Shown here piece by piece: positions 7,619 to 16,195 of a stretch of 64,000 nt of DNA. Source of the DNA: Methylotenera_A sp040387515. Its GTDB lineage: Bacteria > Pseudomonadota > Gammaproteobacteria > Burkholderiales > Methylophilaceae. The stretch lies in NCBI GenBank assembly GCA_040387515.1, contig JAZKDP010000024.1, positions 5,591 to 69,590 on the forward strand. The letters run 5' to 3'. Under the pieces are notes generated by a model. That model was not told where the DNA came from. It searched no databases and saw only the letters and a program-made list of their open reading frames with translations. Position numbers and translations under genes: made by a program. Positions within the stretch are counted from its first letter, which is position 1; the number at the start of each line of letters is the position of its first letter.

Positions 7619-9526
7619 TTAAACCTTTGTTTCTACTTCTGCTTTTAATCGAGCAATTAGCTCGGCAATCGGCATAGAACCTAGGTCTTCACCTTTTCTG
7701 GTACGCACGGCCACATGTCCTGCTTGCATTTCGCGCTCACCTGCAACTAGCAAGTAAGGCATTTTCTGCATTGAATGTTCGCGTATTTTATAGGTAATCT
7801 TCTCATTTCTCAAGTCAAAATCGCATCTAATGCCATTTTTCTTTAAATTTTCAACCACTTGCATCACATAATCGGATTGATTTTCAGAAATGTTTAATAC
7901 CATTGCTTGCACTGGCGCCAGCCAAAGTGGCATGGCACCCGCATAATTTTCAATCAATATACCAATGAAACGTTCCATAGAGCCAACAATGGCGCGATGC
8001 AACATAATCGGGCGTTTGCGCGAGTTATCTTCTGCTACGTATTCAGCACCCAAGCGCTCCGGCAGGTTTGGGTCTAACTGTATCGTGCCACATTGCCATA
8101 GCCTGCCTAATGAATCTTTCAGCGTAAATTCAATTTTAGGGCCATAAAACGCACCTTCACCAGGCTGATATTCAAAATCTAAATCGTTTAACTTCAACGC
8201 ATTTGCCAATGAAGCCTCTGCCCTATCCCAATCCTCATCAGACCCAATACGCTTTTCAGGTCGTGTAGACAACTTAACTAATACATCGTTAAAACCAAAG
8301 TCGCCATAAGCCTTGTAGAGCATTTTAATGAAGTCGGCGACTTCAGTTTCCACTTGCTCTTCTGTACAGAATATATGTGCATCATCTTGAGTAAAGCCAC
8401 GCACACGCATCAATCCGTGCAAAGCACCTGACGGTTCGTTACGGTGACATGATCCAAACTCTGCCAAACGCAACGGCAAATCACGATAACTATGTAAACT
8501 GCTATTAAAAATCTGCACATGGCCCGGACAATTCATCGGCTTAACCGCATAGTCGCGATTTTCAGACTTAGTCACAAACATATTGTCGTGATAATTTTGC
8601 CAGTGACCTGATTTCTCCCACAAGGTTTTATCCATGATGGTCGGCGTACGTACTTCTTGATAATTGTAATCCTTAAACATTTGGCGCATGTATTGCTCAA
8701 CTTCTTGCCAAATGCTCCAGCCGCGTGGATGCCAGAACACCATACCAGGTGCGTCATCTTGCATATGGAAATAATCCAGTTGCTTACCAAGCTTACGATG
8801 GTCACGTTTTTCAGCTTCTTCTAGCTGGAATAAATAAGCTTCCAGCTCTTCTTTGTTGCGCCAAGCTGTGCCGTATACGCGCTGCAACATCTCGTTATTG
8901 CTATCACCACGCCAATAAGCGCCAGCCAATTTCATTAGCTTAAAAGCTTTTAATTTACCCGTATTCGGTACGTGTGGGCCACGGCACAAATCGGTAAAGC
9001 TGCCTTCTGAATACAAAGAGACATCTTCATTGGCAGGAATCGAAGCAATAATTTCAGCTTTGTAATGCTCATTAATACTTCTGAAATACTCAACCGCTTC
9101 ATCGCGCGGCAATACTTTGCGCGTTACTTGCTCATCTTTTTTGGCAAGCTCGCCCATTTTCTTTTCAATGGCAATCAAGTCTTCTGGTGTAAACGGGCGC
9201 TTATATGAAAAATCATAATAAAAGCCATTATCTATCACAGGACCAATAGTCACTTGTGCGTCTGGAAAAAGCTCTTTAACCGCGTAAGCCAGCAAATGCG
9301 CCGTAGAATGGCGAATGACCTCTAAACCGTCATCGGATTTATCCGTAATAATTGCTAAATCGCTATCGCTTTCAATCAGATGACTGGTATCAACCAACTT
9401 ACCATCAACCTTACCAGCCAACGCTGCTTTCGCAAGGCCAGCACCAATATCCATTGCAACTTGCGCCACGGTTACTGGCGTATCAAAATTGCGTTGCGAG
9501 CCGTCTGGTAAGCGAATTACTGGCAT
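7619..9526 (-). CDS. thrS: Threonyl-tRNA synthetase
   Basis: 635 residues, full length. Domains: TGS (about 1-62), the N2 editing domain with HSTAHLLAYAVKELFP (HxxxH, about 74-89), the class II catalytic core (FWHPRGWSIWQEVEQYMR; KPMNCPGHVQIF supplying a zinc cysteine; GLMRVRGFTQDDAHIF as motif 2; PIMLHRAIVGSMERFIGILIE as motif 3) and the C-terminal anticodon-binding domain. It charges tRNA-Thr and heads the operon with infC 50 bases downstream. E. coli ThrS represses its own mRNA through tRNA-like stem-loops; the 95-base leader here is short and no such mimic was recognised. Confidence 0.98.
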   Translation of the reverse strand: MPVIRLPDGSQRNFDTPVTVAQVAMDIGAGLAKAALAGKVDGKLVDTSHLIESDSDLAIITDKSDDGLEVIRHSTAHLLAYAVKELFPDAQVTIGPVIDNGFYYDFSYKRPFTPEDLIAIEKKMGELAKKDEQVTRKVLPRDEAVEYFRSINEHYKAEIIASIPANEDVSLYSEGSFTDLCRGPHVPNTGKLKAFKLMKLAGAYWRGDSNNEMLQRVYGTAWRNKEELEAYLFQLEEAEKRDHRKLGKQLDYFHMQDDAPGMVFWHPRGWSIWQEVEQYMRQMFKDYNYQEVRTPTIMDKTLWEKSGHWQNYHDNMFVTKSENRDYAVKPMNCPGHVQIFNSSLHSYRDLPLRLAEFGSCHRNEPSGALHGLMRVRGFTQDDAHIFCTEEQVETEVADFIKMLYKAYGDFGFNDVLVKLSTRPEKRIGSDEDWDRAEASLANALKLNDLDFEYQPGEGAFYGPKIEFTLKDSLGRLWQCGTIQLDPNLPERLGAEYVAEDNSRKRPIMLHRAIVGSMERFIGILIENYAGAMPLWLAPVQAMVLNISENQSDYVMQVVENLKKNGIRCDFDLRNEKITYKIREHSMQKMPYLLVAGEREMQAGHVAVRTRKGEDLGSMPIAELIARLKAEVETKV

Positions 9527-9580
9527 ATCAAATCCAATGTATGAATACTTTTAAATAAAATTTAAGTCAATGAAGCTTAA

Positions 9581-9616
9581 ACAATAAAAGCCGTCTGTTT
9601 TAACGGCTTTTATTGT
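9581..9616 (-). terminator. Hairpin terminator between tRNA-Val and thrS
   Basis: 14-bp inverted repeat (9581-9594 and 9603-9616) with an 8-base loop. The T-rich distal arm can act as a U tract on either strand. Its position 50 bases after the tRNA-Val 3' end and before thrS suggests that it ends the tRNA transcript or attenuates read-through into thrS. Confidence 0.7.
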
Positions 9617-9664
9617 TTGTTAAACCCATTTAATCTTTGATTAAATATGATTTTTTGAATTTCT

Positions 9665-9741
9665 TGGTAGGCAGTAGCAGATTCGAACTGCTGACCTCTT
9701 GGATGTCGACCAAGCGCTCTAACCAACTGAGCTAACCGCCT
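9665..9741 (-). tRNA. tRNA-Val (anticodon GAC, with C at position 33)
   Basis: 77-nt cloverleaf with encoded CCA. The acceptor AGGCGGT pairs with ACTGCCT. The anticodon arm reads CTTGG-TCGACAT-CCAAG, giving GAC at 34-36. Position 33, almost always U, is C here. The T arm contains GTTCGAATC. The 79-base gap to the plus-strand oxygenase gene should hold its promoter. Confidence 0.88.
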
Positions 9742-9788
9742 AATTTTTCGCAATTTTTACGAAGTGCGAATTTTAGCTTAATACAGGC

Positions 9789-9815
9789 TTGTACGCAAAC
9801 CCGCACTGCTATAAT
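9789..9815 (+). promoter_or_regulatory. Candidate promoter abutting the oxygenase start codon
   Basis: TTGTAC at 9789-9794 and a perfect TATAAT at 9810-9815, separated by 15 bases (short of the ideal 17). Transcription would start at about 9821-9822, which is the GTG start codon itself, so the mRNA would be leaderless. Confidence 0.5.
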
Positions 9816-9820
9816 GCGCT

Positions 9821-10468
9821 GTGACTACGCAAAACATAGAATCGGCGAATTTTAACGCATTAATCGACACGCTCAGCATACAAAACTATGTTATATGTGA
9901 TGATTTTTTGGCCGCAAATATCATTACTGCTTTGTATGATGAAGCTCATAAACATCATACCAATAACAATATGTTGCCAGCCAAAACAGGGCTAATGAAT
10001 CAATCGCAACAATCCAATATTCGTGGCGACCATATTTTTTGGTTGGATGAGGATAGTGAAAATATAAACATTCAAGCTTATTTTAGCAAAATGCAGGCAT
10101 TAAAATCTGCACTTAACCAGCAATTATTCATGAATTTACAATCACTTGAAACCCATTTGGCCGTGTACCCTATTGGTGGAATTTACCAAAAACATTTAGA
10201 TCAATTTAATCATGGCATTGATACGATACATGATACAAAAGCGCGGCAACTCAGTAGCATCTTGTATTTAAATGCTGATTGGCAAGCAGATGATGGCGGC
10301 GAATTAAGGTTGTATTTGAATGAACACGAGCACTTGGACATATTGCCAACCGCAGGCAAATTAGTACTGTTTTTGTCGGCCAAATTTTGGCATGAGGTAC
10401 GGCCAGCAAAACGAGAAAGAGCAAGCCTGACAGGCTGGTTTAGAACGCGTAGTCAATCACTATTTTAA
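9821..10468 (+). CDS. 2-oxoglutarate/Fe(II)-dependent oxygenase (prolyl 4-hydroxylase-like)
   Basis: 215 residues from GTG. The C-terminal half shows the P4Hc/SM-20 double-stranded beta-helix layout: YQKHLDQF gives the first iron His and Asp (HxD), and LFLSAKFWHEVRPAKRERASLTGWF gives the distal His plus the basic residue that binds the 2-oxoglutarate carboxylate. The family hydroxylates protein or small-molecule substrates; the substrate cannot be read from the sequence. No signal peptide is present, so it is cytoplasmic. No Shine-Dalgarno precedes the GTG and no in-frame ATG lies early enough to keep the fold. Its stop overlaps that of the convergent mltB-like gene by 4 bases. Confidence 0.88.
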   Translation: MTTQNIESANFNALIDTLSIQNYVICDDFLAANIITALYDEAHKHHTNNNMLPAKTGLMNQSQQSNIRGDHIFWLDEDSENINIQAYFSKMQALKSALNQQLFMNLQSLETHLAVYPIGGIYQKHLDQFNHGIDTIHDTKARQLSSILYLNADWQADDGGELRLYLNEHEHLDILPTAGKLVLFLSAKFWHEVRPAKRERASLTGWFRTRSQSLF

Positions 10469-11664
10469 GGCTGAAATAAGCGCTGATACAAACTCGGACT
10501 GGCGTAGCCATCTTGCGTCATGCGTTGCGTTGCTTGATATTGACGAATTGCCGCTTGTGTTTTCAGGCCAGGAAAACCATCGGGCTGCCCACAGTCAAAT
10601 CCCAACTCGTTTAACTTAGATTGCAATGCCCACATTTGATTAAAACTTAATGCTTCTTTTTCTGCCAAATCGCCTGCTACGATTGGTTTATCACCTTTTA
10701 ATTGATTAGCCAAATGCACAACTGACAAGGCATAGTTGACTGAACGGTTCCAATCCATGATGACATCAAAATTACTAAAGATCATAAACGCCGGACCATA
10801 TTGTCCTTGCGGCAAGAGAATGGCTGCATTGGCTTGTTCTGGCAAAGCATTTCCTTCAATAGTAAGCACGCCTAACTTTGTCCAAGCTAGCGCGTGTTGC
10901 CGATAATTGAGTCGCGCGAGGCTGTAATCAAAATTGGCAGGCAGCGTCACTTCAACCGCAGCCAGTTCAGCCTTGTGCCAACCGACTTGGCTTAAATAAT
11001 TTGCCGCTGAGGCAAAAGCATCTGGTAGCGATGTCCAAATATTGATACGGCCATCCGCATCTGCATCCACCCCATATTTAAGTAAAGTGGACGGCATAAA
11101 TTGCATATGTCCCATAGCACCAGCCCAAGAACCGCGCATACCTGCGACTGTGTTATGCCCTGCATCCACCACACGCATGGTATCAAACAATTGATTACGA
11201 AAAAATGCCGCGCGGCGACCTTCATAAGCCAGCGTCATTAAGCTGGATGGCAAACTAAAATCACCCTTGTTGCTACCGTAATTGGTTTCCAAACCCCAAA
11301 ATGCCATTAATATTTGTTTGGGCACACCATATTGCACTTCAATTTGGCTTAAAAGCGTTTCATGCTCAAACAACAAAGCTCTGCCTTGCGCAACCCGATC
11401 AGTAGTGACGCGTTTCTCTACATAACTTAAAAAAGGCGAAATAAACTCTGGCTGCCCTCTATCAAACACAATCACGCGTGGTAAGTACTCAGCATTTTCA
11501 AATGTTTCATCAATAGTTTGTGCCGAGATATGCACAGCTTTTGCCTCGGATTTTAATGCGGCTAACCACGCATCAAAATCACTACTTTCTCCGGCAATGG
11601 ATGAGAAGCTAATGTTGAAGCAAACGAAAGCATTCACAATTAATTTAAAACCGTTTTTTAACAT
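10465..11664 (-). CDS. Membrane-bound lytic murein transglycosylase, MltB family
   Basis: 399 residues with an N-terminal signal sequence (about 1-24; no lipobox cysteine at the cleavage site, so probably periplasmic rather than a lipoprotein). The catalytic domain has QILMAFWGLETNYGSN with E126 as general acid, then GAMGHMQFMPSTLLKYG and DADGRINIW, all typical of the MltB/SltB type. Residues about 335-399 form a PG_binding_1 domain (SKLNELGFDCGQPDGFPGLKT). It cleaves peptidoglycan glycan strands to 1,6-anhydromuramyl products during wall remodelling. It is followed downstream by nothing on its strand; the SDR gene lies 33 bases upstream. Confidence 0.93.
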   Translation of the reverse strand: MLKNGFKLIVNAFVCFNISFSSIAGESSDFDAWLAALKSEAKAVHISAQTIDETFENAEYLPRVIVFDRGQPEFISPFLSYVEKRVTTDRVAQGRALLFEHETLLSQIEVQYGVPKQILMAFWGLETNYGSNKGDFSLPSSLMTLAYEGRRAAFFRNQLFDTMRVVDAGHNTVAGMRGSWAGAMGHMQFMPSTLLKYGVDADADGRINIWTSLPDAFASAANYLSQVGWHKAELAAVEVTLPANFDYSLARLNYRQHALAWTKLGVLTIEGNALPEQANAAILLPQGQYGPAFMIFSNFDVIMDWNRSVNYALSVVHLANQLKGDKPIVAGDLAEKEALSFNQMWALQSKLNELGFDCGQPDGFPGLKTQAAIRQYQATQRMTQDGYASPSLYQRLFQP

Positions 11665-11697
11665 CTATTTTTATTAACCTTAAGAAAGCTCTTACAT

Positions 11698-12549
11698 TCA
11701 AAGTACTTGTAATATCTCGGAATAACCAACTTTGTAATTGGGACAGCTCAATTGAAAACCCGTTTCGCGCAATAACTGGTTACTTAAACGTTTGCCACCT
11801 TGTATTGCTGGCGTTTGAACATGACTAACATCAATACCTTGTTGAATTGCCAACCAGGTCAGTACATCGTATTGCAAAGTGGGCACATTGTCAGTGACGA
11901 TATAACAGCTCGCGATTGGCTGTTGAGTCAGACTTTTTTGCACTAAAAACGCAACAAATCTAGCCGCATCATCGCGATGAATACGATTACTCCAACTATT
12001 ATTCACTGGCCAGCGATTTGGCTCTTTTGCAAGATTGACTAAGGACAATCGACCTTGACCATAAATACCTGAAAGGCGTAAAGACGTTGATTTGCAAGGA
12101 AGGTTAGTCAATAAATTTTCCGCTTCTAATAAACGTTCTCCACCAAAATCGGCGGGGACGGCTACTACGTTTTCATCCAAAATATCTTGCATATTTTGAT
12201 TATGCGTTTGACCGTACACACGTGTGCTGGAAACAAAAAACACATACTGTAAATGAGTGCTTTTCGTTTGCGTAGCCAATACATTTTTTAAACCCTGCAC
12301 ATAATGCGCATGATAGCTTTCGTCAGTCTGCGCGCTGGCGGCAACACAATAAATGATAAGGTCAGGATTAAGACTGGTTAATACATCCAATGTGTTGGGC
12401 TTTGTCACATCCGCTTGAATGGTTTGCATGCCATTTGGCAAGCTTTGCGGGCCAATCCTTAAACCAATCACTTCATGTTGGGATTGATACAGTTGCAACG
12501 CAATTGCCGTGCCTAAATCACCGCAGCCAACTATTAATACTCTAGCCAT
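11698..12549 (-). CDS. NAD(P)-binding SDR-family protein, YeeZ-like
   Basis: 283 residues. The Rossmann nucleotide-binding loop VGCGDLGTAIAL sits at residues 7-18, and FFVSSTRVYGQ supplies the YG-containing extended-SDR motif, though the usual YxxxK is not clear. LRLSGIYGQGR and the DDAARFV region match NAD-dependent epimerase/dehydratase-like proteins such as E. coli YeeZ. The reaction is unknown. It is on the same strand as the Nudix gene (41 bases upstream) and the transglycosylase gene, probably co-transcribed. Confidence 0.85.
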   Translation of the reverse strand: MARVLIVGCGDLGTAIALQLYQSQHEVIGLRIGPQSLPNGMQTIQADVTKPNTLDVLTSLNPDLIIYCVAASAQTDESYHAHYVQGLKNVLATQTKSTHLQYVFFVSSTRVYGQTHNQNMQDILDENVVAVPADFGGERLLEAENLLTNLPCKSTSLRLSGIYGQGRLSLVNLAKEPNRWPVNNSWSNRIHRDDAARFVAFLVQKSLTQQPIASCYIVTDNVPTLQYDVLTWLAIQQGIDVSHVQTPAIQGGKRLSNQLLRETGFQLSCPNYKVGYSEILQVL

Positions 12550-12590
12550 GCAGTATTTTAGCCAGCTTATACTTATTAAACGAATAATGC

Positions 12591-13169
12591 TTAAGCATGT
12601 TGGAGGAGATATTTCTCTGCAAAAAATAACGCTACGATTGTTTTACCATCGGTAATCTTGCCTGTTTGAATCATCTTCATACAATCGCCAAAAGGTAATT
12701 CAAATACTTCCATTGATTCATCCGCATCACGCTGATGTGCGCCCGCACTTAAGTCACGCGCTAAATACATATGAATTACTTCATTAGAATAGCCAATACA
12801 GGGATGTTGGCAGCCTAACTTGACCCAATCGCTTGCGCTGTAGCCAGTTTCTTCTAGCAATTCACGCTGACCTGTCACTAACACCTCTTCGCCAGCGTCT
12901 ATTTTTCCTGCTTGTAACTCAATAAATACCTGATGCAATGGGTAGCGAAACTGGCGCTCTAAAATGATATTGCCGTTTGACATTATTGGCACAACCACCA
13001 CAGCGCCAGGGTGTGTGACATATTCGCGCTGGCTAATATGCCCGTTTGGTAAGCGCACTTGATCGCGCTTAACGTTTAACATGCCGCCCGATGCAATGGT
13101 TTCAGAACTAATGCAATGTTCAGTTAAATCCATATCCATCATTTGTAGCGATTTAAATAGCTGCGACAT
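12591..13169 (-). CDS. Nudix hydrolase, ADP-ribose pyrophosphatase-like
   Basis: 192 residues at the longest start. A perfect Nudix box (G-x5-E-x7-REUxEExGU) lies at 88-110 (GKIDAGEEV...RELLEETGY). The surrounding fold (ILERQFRYPLHQVFIELQAG; YSNEVIHMYLARDL) matches NudF/ADP-ribose pyrophosphatase, which hydrolyses ADP-ribose and related nucleotide sugars. The first 12 residues contain three further Met codons, and none has a strong ribosome binding site, so the start is uncertain. The ORF overlaps the end of the upstream metallopeptidase gene by 17 bases, suggesting translational coupling. Confidence 0.92.
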   Translation of the reverse strand: MSQLFKSLQMMDMDLTEHCISSETIASGGMLNVKRDQVRLPNGHISQREYVTHPGAVVVVPIMSNGNIILERQFRYPLHQVFIELQAGKIDAGEEVLVTGQRELLEETGYSASDWVKLGCQHPCIGYSNEVIHMYLARDLSAGAHQRDADESMEVFELPFGDCMKMIQTGKITDGKTIVALFFAEKYLLQHA

Positions 13170-14004
13170 TGAACGTGTCGCACTTATTCACATCACCCGA
13201 TGTTAACCCTTGGTTAAACCAGCGCATGCGCTGTTGCGAAGTACCGTGTGTAAAACTATCTGGCACTGCGTAGCCTTGTGTTTGTTTTTGCAACGCATCA
13301 TCGCCGATTGCGGCCGCTGCGGTCATAGCCTCCTCCACATCACCCGCTTCCAGAATACGATTTTTACCGTCTGCATGATGCGCCCATACACCCGCGTAAC
13401 AATCTGCTTGTAATTCCAAACGCACAGAATATTGATTTGCTTCAGCCTCATTACGCGCACTTTGGCGTGCTTGCTGCACTTTATCTGAGGTGCCCATTAA
13501 ATGCTGGATGTGATGTCCGACTTCATGCGCAATAACATAAGCTTGTGCAAAATCACCAGGCGCATTAAAACGTGTTTTCATTTCTTGGTAAAACTGCAAA
13601 TCAATATAGACTTTACTGTCCCCGGGGCAATAAAACGGACCCATTGCCGCTTGCCCTGTTCCGCAAGCAGTTGGTGTTTGACTACTGAATAACACTAGTT
13701 TTGGCGCAGGATACTGTTGTCCTGCATTTGCAAATATTTTGTCCCAAGTATCTTCCGTGCTACCTAATACTTTGGCGACAAAAATTGCCATAGGATCATC
13801 TTTAGGAATTGCCTGCGCTTCAACAGGTGCCTGCTGATTCAAGCCTTGCCCCATATTTAGCACCACAGAAGGATCTACGCCAAAATACATGGCAACCAAA
13901 GCTAGCACAATTGTGCCAACTCCAATGCTTTTACCGCCGATGGGTAAACCGCTGCCGCGCCTGTCTTCAACATTGCTACTTTCTCGTTCATTATCTAAGC
14001 GCAT
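13153..14004 (-). CDS. Neutral zinc metallopeptidase, YpfJ family
   Basis: 283 residues. A short charged N-terminus precedes one transmembrane helix (about 26-43), so the protease domain is likely anchored and faces the periplasm. The zinc motif HEVGHH at 160-165 (H160, E161, H164) is followed by SVRLELQADCYAGVWAHH, which carries the third ligand region. FYCPGDSKVYIDLQFY and the arrangement throughout match the YpfJ/KPN_02809 putative neutral metallopeptidase family. Its substrate is unknown. The gene is first of a minus-strand run that continues into the Nudix gene. Confidence 0.92.
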   Translation of the reverse strand: MRLDNERESSNVEDRRGSGLPIGGKSIGVGTIVLALVAMYFGVDPSVVLNMGQGLNQQAPVEAQAIPKDDPMAIFVAKVLGSTEDTWDKIFANAGQQYPAPKLVLFSSQTPTACGTGQAAMGPFYCPGDSKVYIDLQFYQEMKTRFNAPGDFAQAYVIAHEVGHHIQHLMGTSDKVQQARQSARNEAEANQYSVRLELQADCYAGVWAHHADGKNRILEAGDVEEAMTAAAAIGDDALQKQTQGYAVPDSFTHGTSQQRMRWFNQGLTSGDVNKCDTFNVAAI

Positions 14005-14193
14005 TTTGCACCCTTAAAATATAGACTTATAAATATTCTGTCAGATTTTATTACATTAGCGTAATAACTCCTTAACATTATTAGCTAAAAATAGTTAACT
14101 TGCATTGAATCTAGAAGTAAATTCAAAGTAAAGCTTGGTTTATACCAAAAGGTTATTTACAAAGGAGTTATTAGATTATTTATTTTCAATTCA

Positions 14194-14223
14194 TTGACTT
14201 AGCGATTTAATCTTAACTAAAAT
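14194..14223 (+). promoter_or_regulatory. Candidate sigma-70 promoter for the DUF1996 protein
   Basis: TTGACT at 14194-14199 and TAAAAT at 14218-14223, 18 bases apart, 35 bases before the ATG at 14258. The remaining gap 14005-14193 is AT-rich and shows no other feature. Confidence 0.55.
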
Positions 14224-14257
14224 GTAAGCTCAGTAAACTAGTAACAAGGTAACATTA

Positions 14258-15811
14258 ATGATTAATTTAACTTTTCGCCAACAGGCACTATTAATAACAA
14301 TACCTTTATTAACATTGGTAGCAAGTAATTACGCAAATGCAGAAGTGTACAAATGGCGCGATAACAGAGGCGTCACCCAATATTCCGATCGCCCACCAGT
14401 AGACAGTTTTTCAAAATTAACACCCAATGAGCTTGTTAATTCATTACAAACAAAAGACTTATGCGTTGACGGCCCAATCAAAAAGAATACTGCATCTACT
14501 GTCGCATCAACTAAAGATTATAGTGGTTTTTTTACCAGCTTTATCAAAACGAAGAATGCCGCGGCAACATCGACTACAAGTGGTATAACTGCCCTGAACT
14601 CAAATAAAAATAATGTGACCATATTGGGAGGACTCTCAAAAACACCAACTCCGCCAATACAGGTTGCTACCGCACCGCCTCAAACAACTCCACCAGTTGT
14701 TACTACTCCGCCCGTAACAAAACCTTCTGAGCCAGTCATTACACCAGCACCAGTAACAAAGCCTTCTGAACCAGTCGTTACTACTCCCCCTGTGACAAAG
14801 CCTGATGAACCAGTCGTTACTACTCCACCAGCAACGACAAACCCTAGTACACCACCTAATATTGTTCAAACGGGTTTAATGCCAGCTGTAGATATTAGTA
14901 AAAGTATTGCTGCCGTTTTGGGTTGGAGTGATCTTCGCATTAGACCAAACATTGGCCCTCAAGATGTTCCGCCAGTAGGTGATGGTCATGGTCAGTTCAG
15001 GATTGACTGTGACGTTAGCCACATGAGTAATGACGATCCGATTCTTTACCCCAACCAACAAGGCGCGGCACATCATCACACTTTTTTTGGCAACACATCA
15101 GTCAATTACAAAAGTAATGTGATGACGCTATCAACAACAGGAAATAGTACTTGTCGCGGTGGTATTGCTAATCGTTCAGCATATTGGGTACCTAGTATGA
15201 TTGATACCGCTACAAAAACAGCAATGAAACCTACATCTGCTCTGTGGTATTACAAAACAGGATATTCAGTCCCAAAATCAGCAATCACAGCCCCTCCAAA
15301 AGGCCTGAGAATGATATCAGGCAATATGAAGGCAACGTCAGCCGCCACTTCTAGAGAAGTTACATATAATTGCTTCTTAGAAGGTCAACCATCAACTTCT
15401 TCTAAAAACATTCCTGCATGCAAACAAGGCTGGACGATCGTAACGCACGTGGCCTTTCCTCAGTGTTGGGATGGTAAAAACTTAGATAGCCCTGATCATT
15501 ACTCTCACATGGCCTATCCTAGTGGTGGTAGCTGCCCTGCAACACATCCAGTGGCCATTCCAGAAATTATCTTAAATACCAAATATTTAGTCACTTCTGC
15601 TGAAGGAACTAAAAACTGGCGTTTATCTAGTGATAATTACGCGGTAAATGCTTACAACGCTGGTTATTCAGGTCACGGCGATTGGATAAATGGTTGGGAT
15701 GAAAACGTTATTGCTGGCATAGTTAAGAATTGCTTAAACGCAGGAAAAGATTGTGGTAGCCATATGTTGGGTGATGGCACAGTACTTTATGGTGCGAATC
15801 GCGACTTCTAA
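14258..15811 (+). CDS. Exported DUF4124 / Pro-Thr repeat / DUF1996 protein
   Basis: 517 residues. A signal peptide (about 1-28, ending YANA) is followed by a DUF4124 segment (EVYKWRDNRGVTQYSDRPP, about 29-47), then a Ser/Thr-rich stretch. A Pro/Thr spacer contains three 13-residue repeats of the type PVTKPSEPVVTTP (residues 152-190, three 39-base units at 14711-14827). The C-terminal 280 residues match DUF1996: GQFRIDCDVSHMSNDDP, AAHHHTFFG, CRGGIANRSAYWVP, AFPQCWDGKNLDSPDH and SGHGDWINGWD, rich in conserved His, Cys and Trp. DUF1996 is common in fungi and some bacteria and has no assigned activity; an extracellular or cell-wall role is inferred from the signal peptide and linker. Confidence 0.88.
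   Translation: MINLTFRQQALLITIPLLTLVASNYANAEVYKWRDNRGVTQYSDRPPVDSFSKLTPNELVNSLQTKDLCVDGPIKKNTASTVASTKDYSGFFTSFIKTKNAAATSTTSGITALNSNKNNVTILGGLSKTPTPPIQVATAPPQTTPPVVTTPPVTKPSEPVITPAPVTKPSEPVVTTPPVTKPDEPVVTTPPATTNPSTPPNIVQTGLMPAVDISKSIAAVLGWSDLRIRPNIGPQDVPPVGDGHGQFRIDCDVSHMSNDDPILYPNQQGAAHHHTFFGNTSVNYKSNVMTLSTTGNSTCRGGIANRSAYWVPSMIDTATKTAMKPTSALWYYKTGYSVPKSAITAPPKGLRMISGNMKATSAATSREVTYNCFLEGQPSTSSKNIPACKQGWTIVTHVAFPQCWDGKNLDSPDHYSHMAYPSGGSCPATHPVAIPEIILNTKYLVTSAEGTKNWRLSSDNYAVNAYNAGYSGHGDWINGWDENVIAGIVKNCLNAGKDCGSHMLGDGTVLYGANRDF
14711..14827 (+). repeat. Three 39-base tandem repeats coding a Pro/Thr linker
   Basis: Three in-frame 39-base units encoding PVTKPSEPVITPA, PVTKPSEPVVTTP and PVTKPDEPVVTTP. 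The units differ at several third positions, so the array is not a very recent expansion, but it could vary in copy number between strains. Confidence 0.85.
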
Positions 15812-15838
15812 TGTTTCGCCAATGACTTCGTACTAATA

Positions 15839-15865
15839 AAAAAACCTCGCAAAGCGAGGTTTTTT
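15839..15865. terminator. Bidirectional terminator between the DUF1996 and DUF2818 genes
   Basis: 12-bp perfect arms (15839-15850 and 15854-15865), 3-base loop, with A and T runs giving U tracts both ways. It overlaps the stop codon of the DUF2818 gene (15864-15866) and ends the long complex I transcript. Confidence 0.9.
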
Positions 15866-16151
15866 ATTTCCACAACATCTTATAAATAAATCCAGGGAAT
15901 GCAAATACTAAGAACAAACTAAAAGTGACAGTATAAAACTCCCAGCCTTGCACTGAGACCTGTCCTAAAGTTGCATGCTCTGCGTAATATCCAATTGCGC
16001 CAACTACCAGATATAAAACAATCAGCTCTAATAAGCACCAAGCTAAGTTCTTATTGCTTGATCTTAATGGAAGAACATAAAATAATTTATTGGAGAACCA
16101 AGGTAAATTTGCCGCGACAAATGCTAATAATAAAATAATAAATTGTGTCAT
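15864..16151 (-). CDS. DUF2818 family membrane protein
   Basis: 95 residues, hydrophobic, with about three membrane segments (1-18, 38-58, 72-90). The opening MTQFIILLLAFVAANLPW and the ending FPGFIYKMLWK fit the DUF2818 family, which sits directly after nuoN in many betaproteobacteria. A link to complex I assembly or stability is an inference from this position only. The stop codon lies within the terminator stem. Confidence 0.85.
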   Translation of the reverse strand: MTQFIILLLAFVAANLPWFSNKLFYVLPLRSSNKNLAWCLLELIVLYLVVGAIGYYAEHATLGQVSVQGWEFYTVTFSLFLVFAFPGFIYKMLWK

Positions 16152-16195
16152 GAATGAATTTAGGTTTGACTCTAGAATTAACTATTGAAAATTGA

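Noticed and set aside
14711..14827. Tandem 39-base units considered as a CRISPR array
   Set aside because: They are contiguous without spacers and encode a Pro/Thr linker in frame.
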